6,952 bases of DNA from an uncultured beta proteobacterium (GTDB lineage: Bacteria; Pseudomonadota; Gammaproteobacteria; Burkholderiales; Burkholderiaceae_C), in NCBI GenBank assembly GCA_903886165.1, contig CAISLL010000139.1, positions 1-6,952 of the forward strand, read 5' to 3'. The notes beneath the pieces were generated by a model, which saw only the letters and a program-made list of their open reading frames with translations, searched no databases and had not been told where the DNA came from. Shown piece by piece: positions 1 to 6,211 of the stretch (within the stretch, counting starts at the first letter, position 1; each line of letters begins with the position of its first letter). The position numbers were made by a program, and so were the translations under genes.

Positions 1-749
1 AGATGACCAGTGCCCCGATCTGGATGGCCAAGGAGCCACTCAAGGGCGATGCGCCGATTGTTGGCTGGGCCGACTTCAAGAAAAAGGGCATGTTCAGCGG
101 TCCCAAGTACACACTCAAGAAGGGTTGGGGCGGCAAATTTGACACCGAGACCAAAAAGTTCGAGTTTTACAGCGAGACCCTGAAGAAGGGGCTGCTCGAA
201 CACGCCAAAAAATACGAGACCACGGTGGACGACATCCTGACGGTGAGTGGCTACACGGCGCGTGGCGAACAGGCCTTTGTGCCGCACTATGAGACGGTCA
301 AACGGCACGGAAGCGTGCAGAGTTTTCCGTTCGCTTTCATTGATTACAAGTCGCGTCTGAACCGTGAGGGGCGTTCGCAAAACCTGCCCTGGTACCAGGA
401 GTTCAAAAAGGTTGACCCGGGCGATGTATCCTGGACCGATGTCGTCAAGATGAACCCGGTGGATGGCGTCAAACTGGGCCTCAAGAGCGGTGATACGGTC
501 AAGATCACCTCGACCATCGGCACGATCTCCTGCGAACTCAAATTGTGGGAAGGTGTGCGCCCCGGCACTGTCGCCAAATGTTATGGCCAGGGTCACTGGG
601 CCTACGGCCGCGTGGCAGCCAAGGACTTTGCCAAGGCCATTCCCCGGGGTGGCAATAACAACGAAATCCTGGTGGATGACTACGACAGGCTCAGTGGTGC
701 CACAGCACGCAATGGCGGCTTCACCGGCGTGCGTATCGAGAAGGCCTGA
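1..749 (+). CDS. Molybdopterin oxidoreductase catalytic subunit, ArrA/ArxA-type, C-terminal part (5' truncated by window edge)
   Basis: This is the C-terminal ~248 residues of a DMSO-reductase-superfamily catalytic subunit; such proteins usually run 800-950 aa, so most of it, including any Tat signal and N-terminal Fe-S motif, lies left of the window. The frame is open to base 1, and the ATG at 3 is probably internal. Counting from that ATG, residues ~105-245 form the molybdopterin-dinucleotide-binding domain. Visible landmarks are FYSETLKKGL (55-64), IDYKSRLNREGRS (113-125), PWYQEF (129-134), LWEGVRPGTVAKCYGQGHWAYGR (181-203, split here as LWEGVRPGTVAK plus CYGQGHWAYGR) and RGGNNNEI (215-222). 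I recall this wording from the arsenate respiratory reductase ArrA and anaerobic arsenite oxidase ArxA clade. The Fe-S subunit and chaperone downstream and the ars operon beyond fit that. Other sulfur, selenium or tetrathionate enzymes of the superfamily remain possible, and reaction direction cannot be read here. It ends in TGA, 32 nt before the Fe-S gene. Confidence 0.8.
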   Translation, partial: MTSAPIWMAKEPLKGDAPIVGWADFKKKGMFSGPKYTLKKGWGGKFDTETKKFEFYSETLKKGLLEHAKKYETTVDDILTVSGYTARGEQAFVPHYETVKRHGSVQSFPFAFIDYKSRLNREGRSQNLPWYQEFKKVDPGDVSWTDVVKMNPVDGVKLGLKSGDTVKITSTIGTISCELKLWEGVRPGTVAKCYGQGHWAYGRVAAKDFAKAIPRGGNNNEILVDDYDRLSGATARNGGFTGVRIEKA

Positions 750-767
750 TCGTTCACAACCAGAAAC

Positions 768-772
768 AGGAG
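768..772 (+). promoter_or_regulatory. Shine-Dalgarno of the Fe-S subunit gene
   Basis: AGGAG lies in the 32-nt gap after the catalytic subunit gene, 9 nt from the ATG at 782. It supports that start and translation of both subunits from one message. No promoter or terminator is visible in the gap. Confidence 0.75.
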
Positions 773-781
773 TAAAAAATC

Positions 782-1600
782 ATGACAAGACTCGGAATGG
801 TCATTGACCTCGCAAAATGCAACGGTTGTGGCGCCTGCGCCTTCGCCTGCAAGACCGAAAACAACACCCGGGACCGCACCAAAGGGCAAAGTTTCAATTG
901 GGCTGATTTCTTGATGCGCACCGATGGGGTGTTTCCCAACACCACCCACAGCGTCATTCCGGTGCTGTGCAACCATTGCTCTGACGCACCCTGCATCAAA
1001 GTCTGTCCTGGCAACCCTGAAAAGGCGGGCAACCCAACGAAGTCCCCCGACGGCAAGCCCTACAAGGCGCTGTTCAAGACGCCCGAAGGCATTACATTGC
1101 ACGACCCGGAGTTGTGCATTGGTTGCGGTGATTGCCAGCGCATAGGTTGCCCGTACAGCCATGAAAAGCTCGACGCATCCAGCCTGGACGGGCAAAGCTA
1201 CAGCGTGATCAGCCTTAATGCGGCAGAAGATGACCCGCAGCCGCGCTGGACCGACAAAACTGCTGCCATTCCCGGTTGCACGGCTTCTGGTGCAGAAGTG
1301 GCCGCCTTGGCCGGAGCTTTGCCTCCCATGATGAACCAGTGGAAGGGTGGCGACCTGCAGCCGGTGCGCACGGACGACGTGGTCGAAAAATGCACATTCT
1401 GCTACCACCGCGTACTCAACGGTTTGCAGCCGGCCTGCGTGGAAGTTTGCCCCGCCAAAGCGCGAATTTTTGGCAACCAGGACGACCCGAACGCAGAGAT
1501 CTCTCAGATTCTCAAAAAGGAATCATCGTTCCGGCTGCAAGAAGACAAAGGCACCAAACCGAACGTGCATTACATAGGAAAATACGGCCCCCGGGCTTGA
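782..1600 (+). CDS. Four-cluster [4Fe-4S] ferredoxin-type electron-transfer subunit, ArrB/ArxB-like
   Basis: This 272-aa protein is the electron-transfer beta subunit paired with the molybdoenzyme just upstream (DmsB/PsrB/ArrB family). Sixteen cysteines fall in four motifs: C13-C16-C19-C23, C63-C66-C71-C75, C112-C115-C118-C123 and C204-C207-C219-C223. That is the set needed for four [4Fe-4S] clusters forming a wire to or from the molybdenum site. The third motif has four residues, not the usual three, before its last cysteine (QRIG before C123). C166, in IPGCTASGAE, is an extra cysteine outside the motifs. The opening RLGMVIDLAKCNGCGACAFA and the ending KGTKPNVHYIGKYG resemble what I recall of ArrB. 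There is no signal peptide; such subunits are normally exported by Tat together with the folded catalytic subunit. AGGAG at 768-772, 9 nt before ATG, fixes the start. The partner identity is inferred from gene order. Confidence 0.85.
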   Translation: MTRLGMVIDLAKCNGCGACAFACKTENNTRDRTKGQSFNWADFLMRTDGVFPNTTHSVIPVLCNHCSDAPCIKVCPGNPEKAGNPTKSPDGKPYKALFKTPEGITLHDPELCIGCGDCQRIGCPYSHEKLDASSLDGQSYSVISLNAAEDDPQPRWTDKTAAIPGCTASGAEVAALAGALPPMMNQWKGGDLQPVRTDDVVEKCTFCYHRVLNGLQPACVEVCPAKARIFGNQDDPNAEISQILKKESSFRLQEDKGTKPNVHYIGKYGPRA

Positions 1601-1622
1601 CCACCTCAGCACCTGCTGCTCA

Positions 1623-1651
1623 GGGGCCGGTCTGACCGGTCCCTTTTTTTT
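1623..1651 (+). terminator. Rho-independent terminator between Fe-S subunit and chaperone genes
   Basis: GGGGCCGG (1623-1630) pairs with CCGGTCCC (1636-1643) with one G-U wobble. An inner T-A pair (1631/1635) closes a CTG loop, giving about nine pairs. Eight T follow directly (1644-1651). It starts 22 nt after the Fe-S gene stop and ends 16 nt before the chaperone ATG. It works in the plus direction only, since the opposite strand has no T run after the stem. Any chaperone mRNA made from the upstream promoter must read through it, so it probably lowers chaperone output relative to the enzyme subunits. Confidence 0.8.
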
Positions 1652-1667
1652 AGGCTAGGAACACCCA

Positions 1668-2288
1668 ATGTCCGAATACAACCCTGACAAAGCCACTGCA
1701 CGCGCTGACCTGTGCCGCTTTTTGTCGGCCTGTTATTACGAACCTGCGATTGAATTTGCCGAAGAAAATCTGTTTCATTCGCTGTTGGTGGCAGCCACCC
1801 GACTCAACCCCGATTTGACTGACAAGGCACGCAAGCTTGGTGAAGCATTTGCAGCACATGACCTGCAAACCCTGTTGGTGGACTACACGCACCTTTTTCT
1901 TGGGCCATTGCAAGCGCTTGCCAATCCCTATGGCTCATCCTGGCTGAAGACCCCTGTGCCAACGGATGAAAATCCGCCCCCGGCGGTGTTGTCTCTGTAC
2001 AGCGCGGGTGGCTTTGAGATGGACGATGAGTTCAAGGAATTGCCTGACCACGTGGCCGTTGAGCTGGAGTTCTTGTACCTGCTCACGTTCAAACAAAGTC
2101 GCGCCGAAGCTGCCGGCGAGACGGAGCAGGCAGTCGCCACAGCCGATCTGAGAGCGCAGTTTCTGCGCGAGCATTTGGGCGCCTGGATCGGTCCCTTTTC
2201 TGTAGCAGTCAAGACCCATGCCGAGACTGAGTTTTACCGGCAGCTTGCTGATTTCACCGAGCGCTTTGTCCGTATGGAGTCCGTTTAA
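1668..2288 (+). CDS. TorD/DmsD/NarJ-family molybdoenzyme maturation chaperone (ArrD/ArxD-like)
   Basis: This 206-aa, all-helical-looking cytoplasmic protein belongs to the TorD family of dedicated chaperones. These bind the apo-catalytic subunit and its Tat signal, help insert the molybdenum cofactor and delay export until folding is complete. Family marks are DYTHLFLGP (72-80), PYGSSWL (87-93), the signature ELPDHVAVELEFLYLL (124-139) and FLREHLGAWIGPF (165-177). Length is normal for the family. AGGA at 1657-1660, 7 nt before ATG, supports the start. It follows the enzyme genes, so its client is most likely the catalytic subunit at the left edge. The intrinsic terminator at 1623-1651 sits just in front of it, and no clear separate promoter is visible. 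Family assignment is firm; the client is inferred from position. Confidence 0.88.
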   Translation: MSEYNPDKATARADLCRFLSACYYEPAIEFAEENLFHSLLVAATRLNPDLTDKARKLGEAFAAHDLQTLLVDYTHLFLGPLQALANPYGSSWLKTPVPTDENPPPAVLSLYSAGGFEMDDEFKELPDHVAVELEFLYLLTFKQSRAEAAGETEQAVATADLRAQFLREHLGAWIGPFSVAVKTHAETEFYRQLADFTERFVRMESV

Positions 2289-2394
2289 GGGTTGGATGCG
2301 TTTTCACTGATTGCCAGAACCGGAGCTCAAGGCAAGTTCACCTGATCGGTCAGCGCTGCCCAGTCTTGCATCCTGCAACCTGGTCCGGTACGAC
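2289..2394. other. Convergent intergenic gap with a long-range inverted repeat, no canonical terminator
   Basis: This gap separates the ends of the chaperone gene (plus) and acr3 (minus). GGTTGGATGC (2290-2299) can pair with GCATC (2368-2372) and CAACC (2376-2380), leaving a 3-nt bulge and a ~68-nt loop. A small CTGA/TCAG hairpin sits inside at 2342-2353. Neither strand has a T run after these structures, so ordinary intrinsic termination is not supported. Termination may be Rho-dependent, or the pairing may be chance. Confidence 0.35.
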
Positions 2395-3462
2395 TCAAGC
2401 CCTTTCGTACCAACCCCTGGACCGGTTCACGATGTTCACCACCAGCAGCATCACGGGCACCTCGATCAACACCCCCACCACCGTGGCCAGTGCCGCGCCG
2501 GAGTTGAAGCCAAACAGGCTGATGGCCGCCGCCACCGCCAGTTCAAAGAAGTTGCTGGCGCCAATCAGGGCCGAGGGGCAGGCAATGTTGTGTTTTTCAC
2601 CCACCGCCCGGTTGAGCCAATAGGCCAGTGCCGAGTTGAAAAAAACCTGGATCAAGATCGGCACCGCCAGCAGGGCAATGATGAGTGGTTGCCTCAAAAT
2701 GGCCTCGCCCTGAAAGGCAAACAGCAGCACCAGTGTGGCCAGCAACGCGGTGATTGACCAGGGGCCAATGTTGTCCATGGCCGCATCAAAGGCCGCTTGC
2801 CCTTTTTGCAGTAAGTGTTTGCGCAGCAGTTGGGCCACGATCACCGGGATCACGATGTACAGCCCGACCGAGATCAGCAGTGTGGCCCACGGCACGATGA
2901 TGCTGGAAAGCCCCAGCAAAAACGCCACCAGCGGGGCAAACGCCACCACCATGATGCTGTCGTTCAATGCCACTTGTGACAGCGTGAACAGCGGGTCGCC
3001 ACCGGTGAGCCGGCTCCAGACAAACACCATGGCGGTGCAGGGCGCTGCCGCCAGCAGGATCAGCCCGGCGATGTAGCTGTCAATCTGGTCCGGTGGCAGC
3101 AGCGGCGCAAACCAGTGCCGTATGAACAGCCAGGCCAGGAAGGCCATGCTGAAAGGCTTGACCAGCCAGTTCACAAACAGTGTGACCCCAATACCTTTGA
3201 CATGCTGGCGCACCTCATGCAGTGCGCCAAAGTCCACCTTCAACAGCATCGGGATGATCATCACCCAGATCAGCACACCCACCGGCAGGTTGACCTGCGC
3301 AACTTCCATGCGGCCAATCGCCTGAAAGATGCCAGGAAAAAACTGCCCCAGGGCAATCCCGGCCACGATGCACAACGCCACCCAGACCGTCAGATAACGC
3401 TCAAACACACTCATTGGCGCACCAGCCGACAACTTGCCGGTGACTTCGCATTGGGCACTCAT
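2395..3462 (-). CDS. acr3: Acr3-family arsenite efflux permease
   Basis: This 355-aa inner-membrane protein exports As(III) from the cytoplasm, in the bile/arsenite/riboflavin transporter (BART) superfamily. About ten hydrophobic segments are visible, starting near residues 24-41 and 58-75 and ending near 322-345. C142 in APCTAMVFVWS is the conserved TM4 cysteine needed for As(III) transport in characterised Acr3 proteins. E334 in GVLIEVPVM matches the conserved TM9-10 glutamate. The sequence is Acr3, not the unrelated ArsB. Acr3 can work alone on proton-motive force or, as inferred here from the upstream arsA, with ATP-driven help. It is last in the operon, 3 nt after the arsC stop. The chosen ATG has only a weak upstream GGGA; M17 (3414) is an alternative start that would still keep every membrane segment. 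Confidence 0.95.
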   Translation of the reverse strand: MSAQCEVTGKLSAGAPMSVFERYLTVWVALCIVAGIALGQFFPGIFQAIGRMEVAQVNLPVGVLIWVMIIPMLLKVDFGALHEVRQHVKGIGVTLFVNWLVKPFSMAFLAWLFIRHWFAPLLPPDQIDSYIAGLILLAAAPCTAMVFVWSRLTGGDPLFTLSQVALNDSIMVVAFAPLVAFLLGLSSIIVPWATLLISVGLYIVIPVIVAQLLRKHLLQKGQAAFDAAMDNIGPWSITALLATLVLLFAFQGEAILRQPLIIALLAVPILIQVFFNSALAYWLNRAVGEKHNIACPSALIGASNFFELAVAAAISLFGFNSGAALATVVGVLIEVPVMLLVVNIVNRSRGWYERA

Positions 3463-3465
3463 GAT

Positions 3466-3966
3466 TTACATCCCAGACAAGTCGCGGGCGGTGTTTTGCA
3501 GCATGGTTTTTTCCAGCTTGGCTGCTGGCAGGCTGATCAGCAGTTCCAGGCGGCGCTTGAGTGCCAGCAGGGTCAGGCGAAAAGCCTCCAGCTTTTGCCC
3601 GTCAGTGCCGTCGCCAGCAGACGGGTCGGGGTAACCCCAGTGCGCGGTGGCGGGTTGACCCGGCCAGTAGGGGCACACCTCGCCGGCGGCGTTGTCGCAC
3701 ACCGTGATGACCAGGTCCATGTGGGGCGCATCCGCCTTGCCAAATTCATCCCAGCTTTTGCTGTGCAATCCCTCGGTTGAAATGCCGGCTTGCTGCAACA
3801 CTTGCATGCCCAGCGGATTGGGTTGCTGGTTGTCACGCGGGCTGCTGCCCGCAGAAAACGCCCGGAACCGGCCTTGGCCAATGTGGTTCAGTACGGCTTC
3901 AGCCAATATGCTGCGGGCCGAGTTGTGGGTGCACAAAAACAGCACGTTGATCGTGTTTTGAGTCAT
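3466..3966 (-). CDS. arsC: Thioredoxin-coupled arsenate reductase ArsC (LMW-PTPase fold)
   Basis: This 166-aa cytoplasmic enzyme reduces As(V) to As(III), the form exported by Acr3. The N-terminal P-loop CTHNSARS (12-19) is the CX5R(S/T) catalytic loop of low-molecular-weight phosphatase-like reductases, with nucleophile C12 and anion-binding R18. The redox pair is C90 and C98 in TVCDNAAGEVCPYWPG, one residue further apart than C82/C89 of the staphylococcal pI258 enzyme. D114 in GYPDPS is the likely general acid. A C-terminal extension of about 30 residues (LPAAKLEKTML onward) follows the core. The ATG at 3966 is preferred because AGGA lies about 10 nt upstream and the stop of arsA ends one base before it. 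A longer upstream reading overlaps arsA and lacks family similarity. Thioredoxin coupling is inferred from the family. Confidence 0.95.
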   Translation of the reverse strand: MTQNTINVLFLCTHNSARSILAEAVLNHIGQGRFRAFSAGSSPRDNQQPNPLGMQVLQQAGISTEGLHSKSWDEFGKADAPHMDLVITVCDNAAGEVCPYWPGQPATAHWGYPDPSAGDGTDGQKLEAFRLTLLALKRRLELLISLPAAKLEKTMLQNTARDLSGM

Positions 3967-3967
3967 G

Positions 3968-5779
3968 TCATGTTTCCTGAGGAGTGGCGGTCGAAGCGGG
4001 TTCAGGTGAGGGCAGGTTGGTGGCAAGTTGCCGCAGGCGATCAACCCCGATGGGCTCGTCTTTCAACAGCGGCACCAGCGCGAAACGCGTGGCGTGCTGG
4101 CTGCACACGGCGTTGATCTCGCGCAGCTCGTTATCCGCACGTTTTTTGAGCAGCGGTGAGGTGGTGGGTACTGCGGCCACGCTGTTGTTGATGACCCAGG
4201 CCCAGGGCTCAATGCCGGCGCGGCGCAGGTCGGCCTGCAGGTTGGCGGCTTCCAGCACCGGCGTGGTTTCGGCCAGTGTCACGATCAACACCTTGGTCTG
4301 CTTCGAGTCCTGCAGTTGCATCATCGGTGTGGTGAAGTGCGCGCCTGATGCCATTTGGCGGGCGATGTCGCGGTGGTAAGCGCCTGTGGCATCCAGCAGC
4401 AGCAGGGTGTGGCCGGTGGGCGCGGTGTCCATCACAACAAATTTCTTGCCAGCTTCCCGGATCACGCGTGAAAACGCCTGAAACACCGCAATTTCCTCGG
4501 TGCAGGGCGAGCGCAGGTCTTCTTCAAGCACCGCCCGGCCAGCGGCATCCAGCTTGGCGCCTTTACTGGCCAGCACGTGCGTGCGGTAGGCTTCGGTCAC
4601 TTCGTGCGGGTCAATCCGGCTGACTGTGAGGTGCGCCAGTGTGCCATGCAGGGTTTCCATCAGGTGCGCGGCCGGGTCGGAGGTGGTCAGGTGCACCTCA
4701 TGACCCCGTGTGGCAAGTTCAACCGCCACAGCAGCCGCCAGCGTGGTTTTGCCAACGCCGCCTTTGCCCATCAGCATCACCAGACCGTGGCCGTCCAGCG
4801 CGATGTCGTCCACCAATGAGGCGAGGTTGGGCGCCTTGATGTTGGGGGTGTCCGAGGGCTCATCCAACGCAGCTGTCGTGGTGGCGGGCCCGACTGGTGG
4901 GTGCAGCAGTTGCTGCAAGGCCACCAGTCCCATCAGGTTGAACGCCTTGAGCTCGATGTGATCGGTGGGCAAACCACGCAAAGCTTCTGGCAAGTTGTCC
5001 AGCACGGCCTGCTCACGCGCAAAAATGGCTTGCGCCAACGGGTCGCTCGCCGCCTCTGACGCGGGAAACACCCCGTTGATCACCAAATATTGTTGCCCAA
5101 GCCCAATGCCGGCGAGTTCACCGTGGGTACGCGCTGCTTCCCTTAAAGTAGCTGCCTGCGCCCGCGCCACAAAGATCAGACGGGTTTTTTGCGCATCAGC
5201 CAAGGCATCTACGGCGGCCTGGTACTGGGTGCGCTGCTTTTCCAGCCCAGCCAGCGGGCCAAGGCAGGAGGCGTCGCCCTTGCCGTCTTGCAGAAAACCA
5301 CTCCAGGCGCCGGGCAACTGCAGCATGCGAATGGTGTGGCCGGTGGGCGCGGTGTCAAAGACGATGTGGTCAAAGTCCTGCGTCAGCGCGCCGTCGACCA
5401 GCAGTGCAGTGAATTCGTCAAACGCGGCAATCTCGGTGGTGCAGGCACCCGAGAGTTGTTCTTCAATGCCCTTGACGATGGACGCTGGCAGCACGCCGCG
5501 CACCGGGCCCACGATGCGGTCGCGGTAGGCTTGTGCGGCGGCCTGCGGGTCAATCTCCAGCGCGCTCAGATTAGGTACGTCAGTGACAGAGGTGATCTGG
5601 TTGCCGATGGTGATGCCAAACACCTGGCCGACGTTGGACGCCGGGTCGGTGCTGACCAGCAGCACACGTTTGCCAAGCGCTGCCAACTCAATCGATGTGG
5701 CACAGGCAATGGAGGTCTTTCCGACACCGCCCTTGCCCGTGAAGAACAAAAAGCGTGGGGGAGTTTGCAGGAATTTCAT
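3968..5779 (-). CDS. arsA: Arsenical pump-driving ATPase ArsA (two-domain)
   Basis: This 603-aa soluble ATPase powers or stimulates As(III) efflux. It has two homologous halves, each with a deviant Walker A loop GKGGVGKT (15-22 and 338-345) and a signal-transduction motif DTAPTGHT (142-149 and 451-458). The linker, rich in Pro, Thr and Ala, spans about 294-320. The metalloid-site cysteines C113 (GACTTEI) and C172 (ASCLGP) fall at the same numbers as in plasmid R773 ArsA, and C426 (SPCTEEI) matches its C422. All residues needed for allosteric As(III) activation are therefore present. The ATG at 5779 overlaps the arsD stop as ATGA, implying translational coupling; an upstream ATG at 5806 would only add residues inside arsD. 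The protein is slightly longer than the ~583-aa R773 form, mainly from the Pro/Ala/Thr-rich tail after residue 588. It receives As(III) from ArsD and presumably acts on Acr3. Confidence 0.97.
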   Translation of the reverse strand: MKFLQTPPRFLFFTGKGGVGKTSIACATSIELAALGKRVLLVSTDPASNVGQVFGITIGNQITSVTDVPNLSALEIDPQAAAQAYRDRIVGPVRGVLPASIVKGIEEQLSGACTTEIAAFDEFTALLVDGALTQDFDHIVFDTAPTGHTIRMLQLPGAWSGFLQDGKGDASCLGPLAGLEKQRTQYQAAVDALADAQKTRLIFVARAQAATLREAARTHGELAGIGLGQQYLVINGVFPASEAASDPLAQAIFAREQAVLDNLPEALRGLPTDHIELKAFNLMGLVALQQLLHPPVGPATTTAALDEPSDTPNIKAPNLASLVDDIALDGHGLVMLMGKGGVGKTTLAAAVAVELATRGHEVHLTTSDPAAHLMETLHGTLAHLTVSRIDPHEVTEAYRTHVLASKGAKLDAAGRAVLEEDLRSPCTEEIAVFQAFSRVIREAGKKFVVMDTAPTGHTLLLLDATGAYHRDIARQMASGAHFTTPMMQLQDSKQTKVLIVTLAETTPVLEAANLQADLRRAGIEPWAWVINNSVAAVPTTSPLLKKRADNELREINAVCSQHATRFALVPLLKDEPIGVDRLRQLATNLPSPEPASTATPQET

Positions 5780-6150
5780 CCGCAGCACTTTCCACCACTG
5801 CAGCAAGCAGCGTTGCTTGAGGTGGCGTCTGTTTCGCCGGTGGAAGCTGTCACACCGATCCAGCGCGCCAGATCGTCACGGCCCGGGTAACGCCCGGCAA
5901 AGGCCACTTCACCATCCACCAGGGTGATCGGCAATGCGGCTTCGCCCGAACGCTCCAGCAATCCCTTGACCGCAGTGTTTTCTGCAAAGACCATCGGTTG
6001 CTGGGCCAGGTTGAAGCGCTCGATGGTCAGGCCCTGTTGTCTGGCCCAATCCAAATTGGCGGAAAAATCAACCAGGTTCTGATCCACATCGGTGCCGCAG
6101 ACACCGCTGTTGCAACACAGGGCGGGGTCAAAAACTTGTACTTTTTTCAT
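5776..6150 (-). CDS. arsD: ArsD arsenite metallochaperone / weak co-repressor
   Basis: This 124-aa protein hands cytosolic As(III) to ArsA and can weakly repress the ars promoter. C12, C13 and C18 (LCCNSGVCG) are at exactly the positions of the As(III)-transfer triad of R773 ArsD. The vicinal pairs C116-C117 and C122-C123 near the C-terminus (CCSGGKCCG) correspond to the additional pairs of R773 ArsD. The fold region LPITLVDGEVAFAGRYP (73-89) is thioredoxin-like, as in the family. The start at 6150 is fixed by AAGGAG at 6162-6157, 6 nt away. Reading further upstream to 6264 would add 38 residues of unrelated sequence overlapping arsR. The stop overlaps the arsA start by 4 nt, matching the need for ArsD and ArsA together. 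Confidence 0.96.
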   Translation of the reverse strand: MKKVQVFDPALCCNSGVCGTDVDQNLVDFSANLDWARQQGLTIERFNLAQQPMVFAENTAVKGLLERSGEAALPITLVDGEVAFAGRYPGRDDLARWIGVTASTGETDATSSNAACCSGGKCCG

Positions 6151-6156
6151 GGTGAT

Positions 6157-6162
6157 CTCCTT
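6157..6162 (-). promoter_or_regulatory. Strong Shine-Dalgarno of arsD
   Basis: AAGGAG on the minus strand, 6 nt before the ATG at 6150, decides the arsD start over a longer in-frame ATG at 6264. It lies downstream of the 11-bp inverted repeat and is not buried in that stem. Confidence 0.85.
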
Positions 6163-6175
6163 TGGGGTGGTGAAT

Positions 6176-6205
6176 GCAGCAGGCTGGCCAGAGGCAGCCT
6201 GCTGC
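6176..6205 (-). repeat. Perfect 11-bp inverted repeat (mRNA hairpin) between arsR and arsD
   Basis: GCAGCAGGCTG (6176-6186) and CAGCCTGCTGC (6195-6205) are exact reverse complements around an 8-nt loop (6187-6194). The structure begins 6 nt beyond the arsR stop and ends 13 nt before the arsD Shine-Dalgarno. It is GC-rich and would be very stable in mRNA. No T run follows on either strand, so it is not a standard intrinsic terminator. A processing or stability element that sets arsR apart from the distal genes is the likeliest role; partial attenuation is possible. Confidence 0.8.
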
Positions 6206-6211
6206 TGTGGT

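Noticed and set aside
680..1408. Long open frame on the minus strand opposite the Fe-S subunit gene
   Set aside because: It lies wholly antisense to a gene with all 16 expected cysteines, shows no family features and has no ribosome site; a GC-rich shadow frame.
2290..2380. Long-range inverted repeat as a bidirectional terminator for the convergent operons
   Set aside because: The loop is ~68 nt, a bulge interrupts the stem and no T run follows on either strand; kept only as a weak structural note.
3115..3780. Open frame of about 220 codons on the plus strand opposite acr3 and arsC
   Set aside because: It is rich in His, Gln and Pro, crosses two firmly identified genes on the other strand and resembles no known protein.
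3967..4044. N-terminal extension of arsC into arsA
   Set aside because: The extra residues (Pro-rich, no similarity to the fold) read through the arsA 3' end, and the ATG at 3966 gives the standard N-terminus just before the P-loop.
5189..5890. Open frame of about 230 codons on the plus strand opposite arsA and arsD
   Set aside because: Antisense to the conserved ArsA motifs and the arsD/arsA overlap; no independent support.
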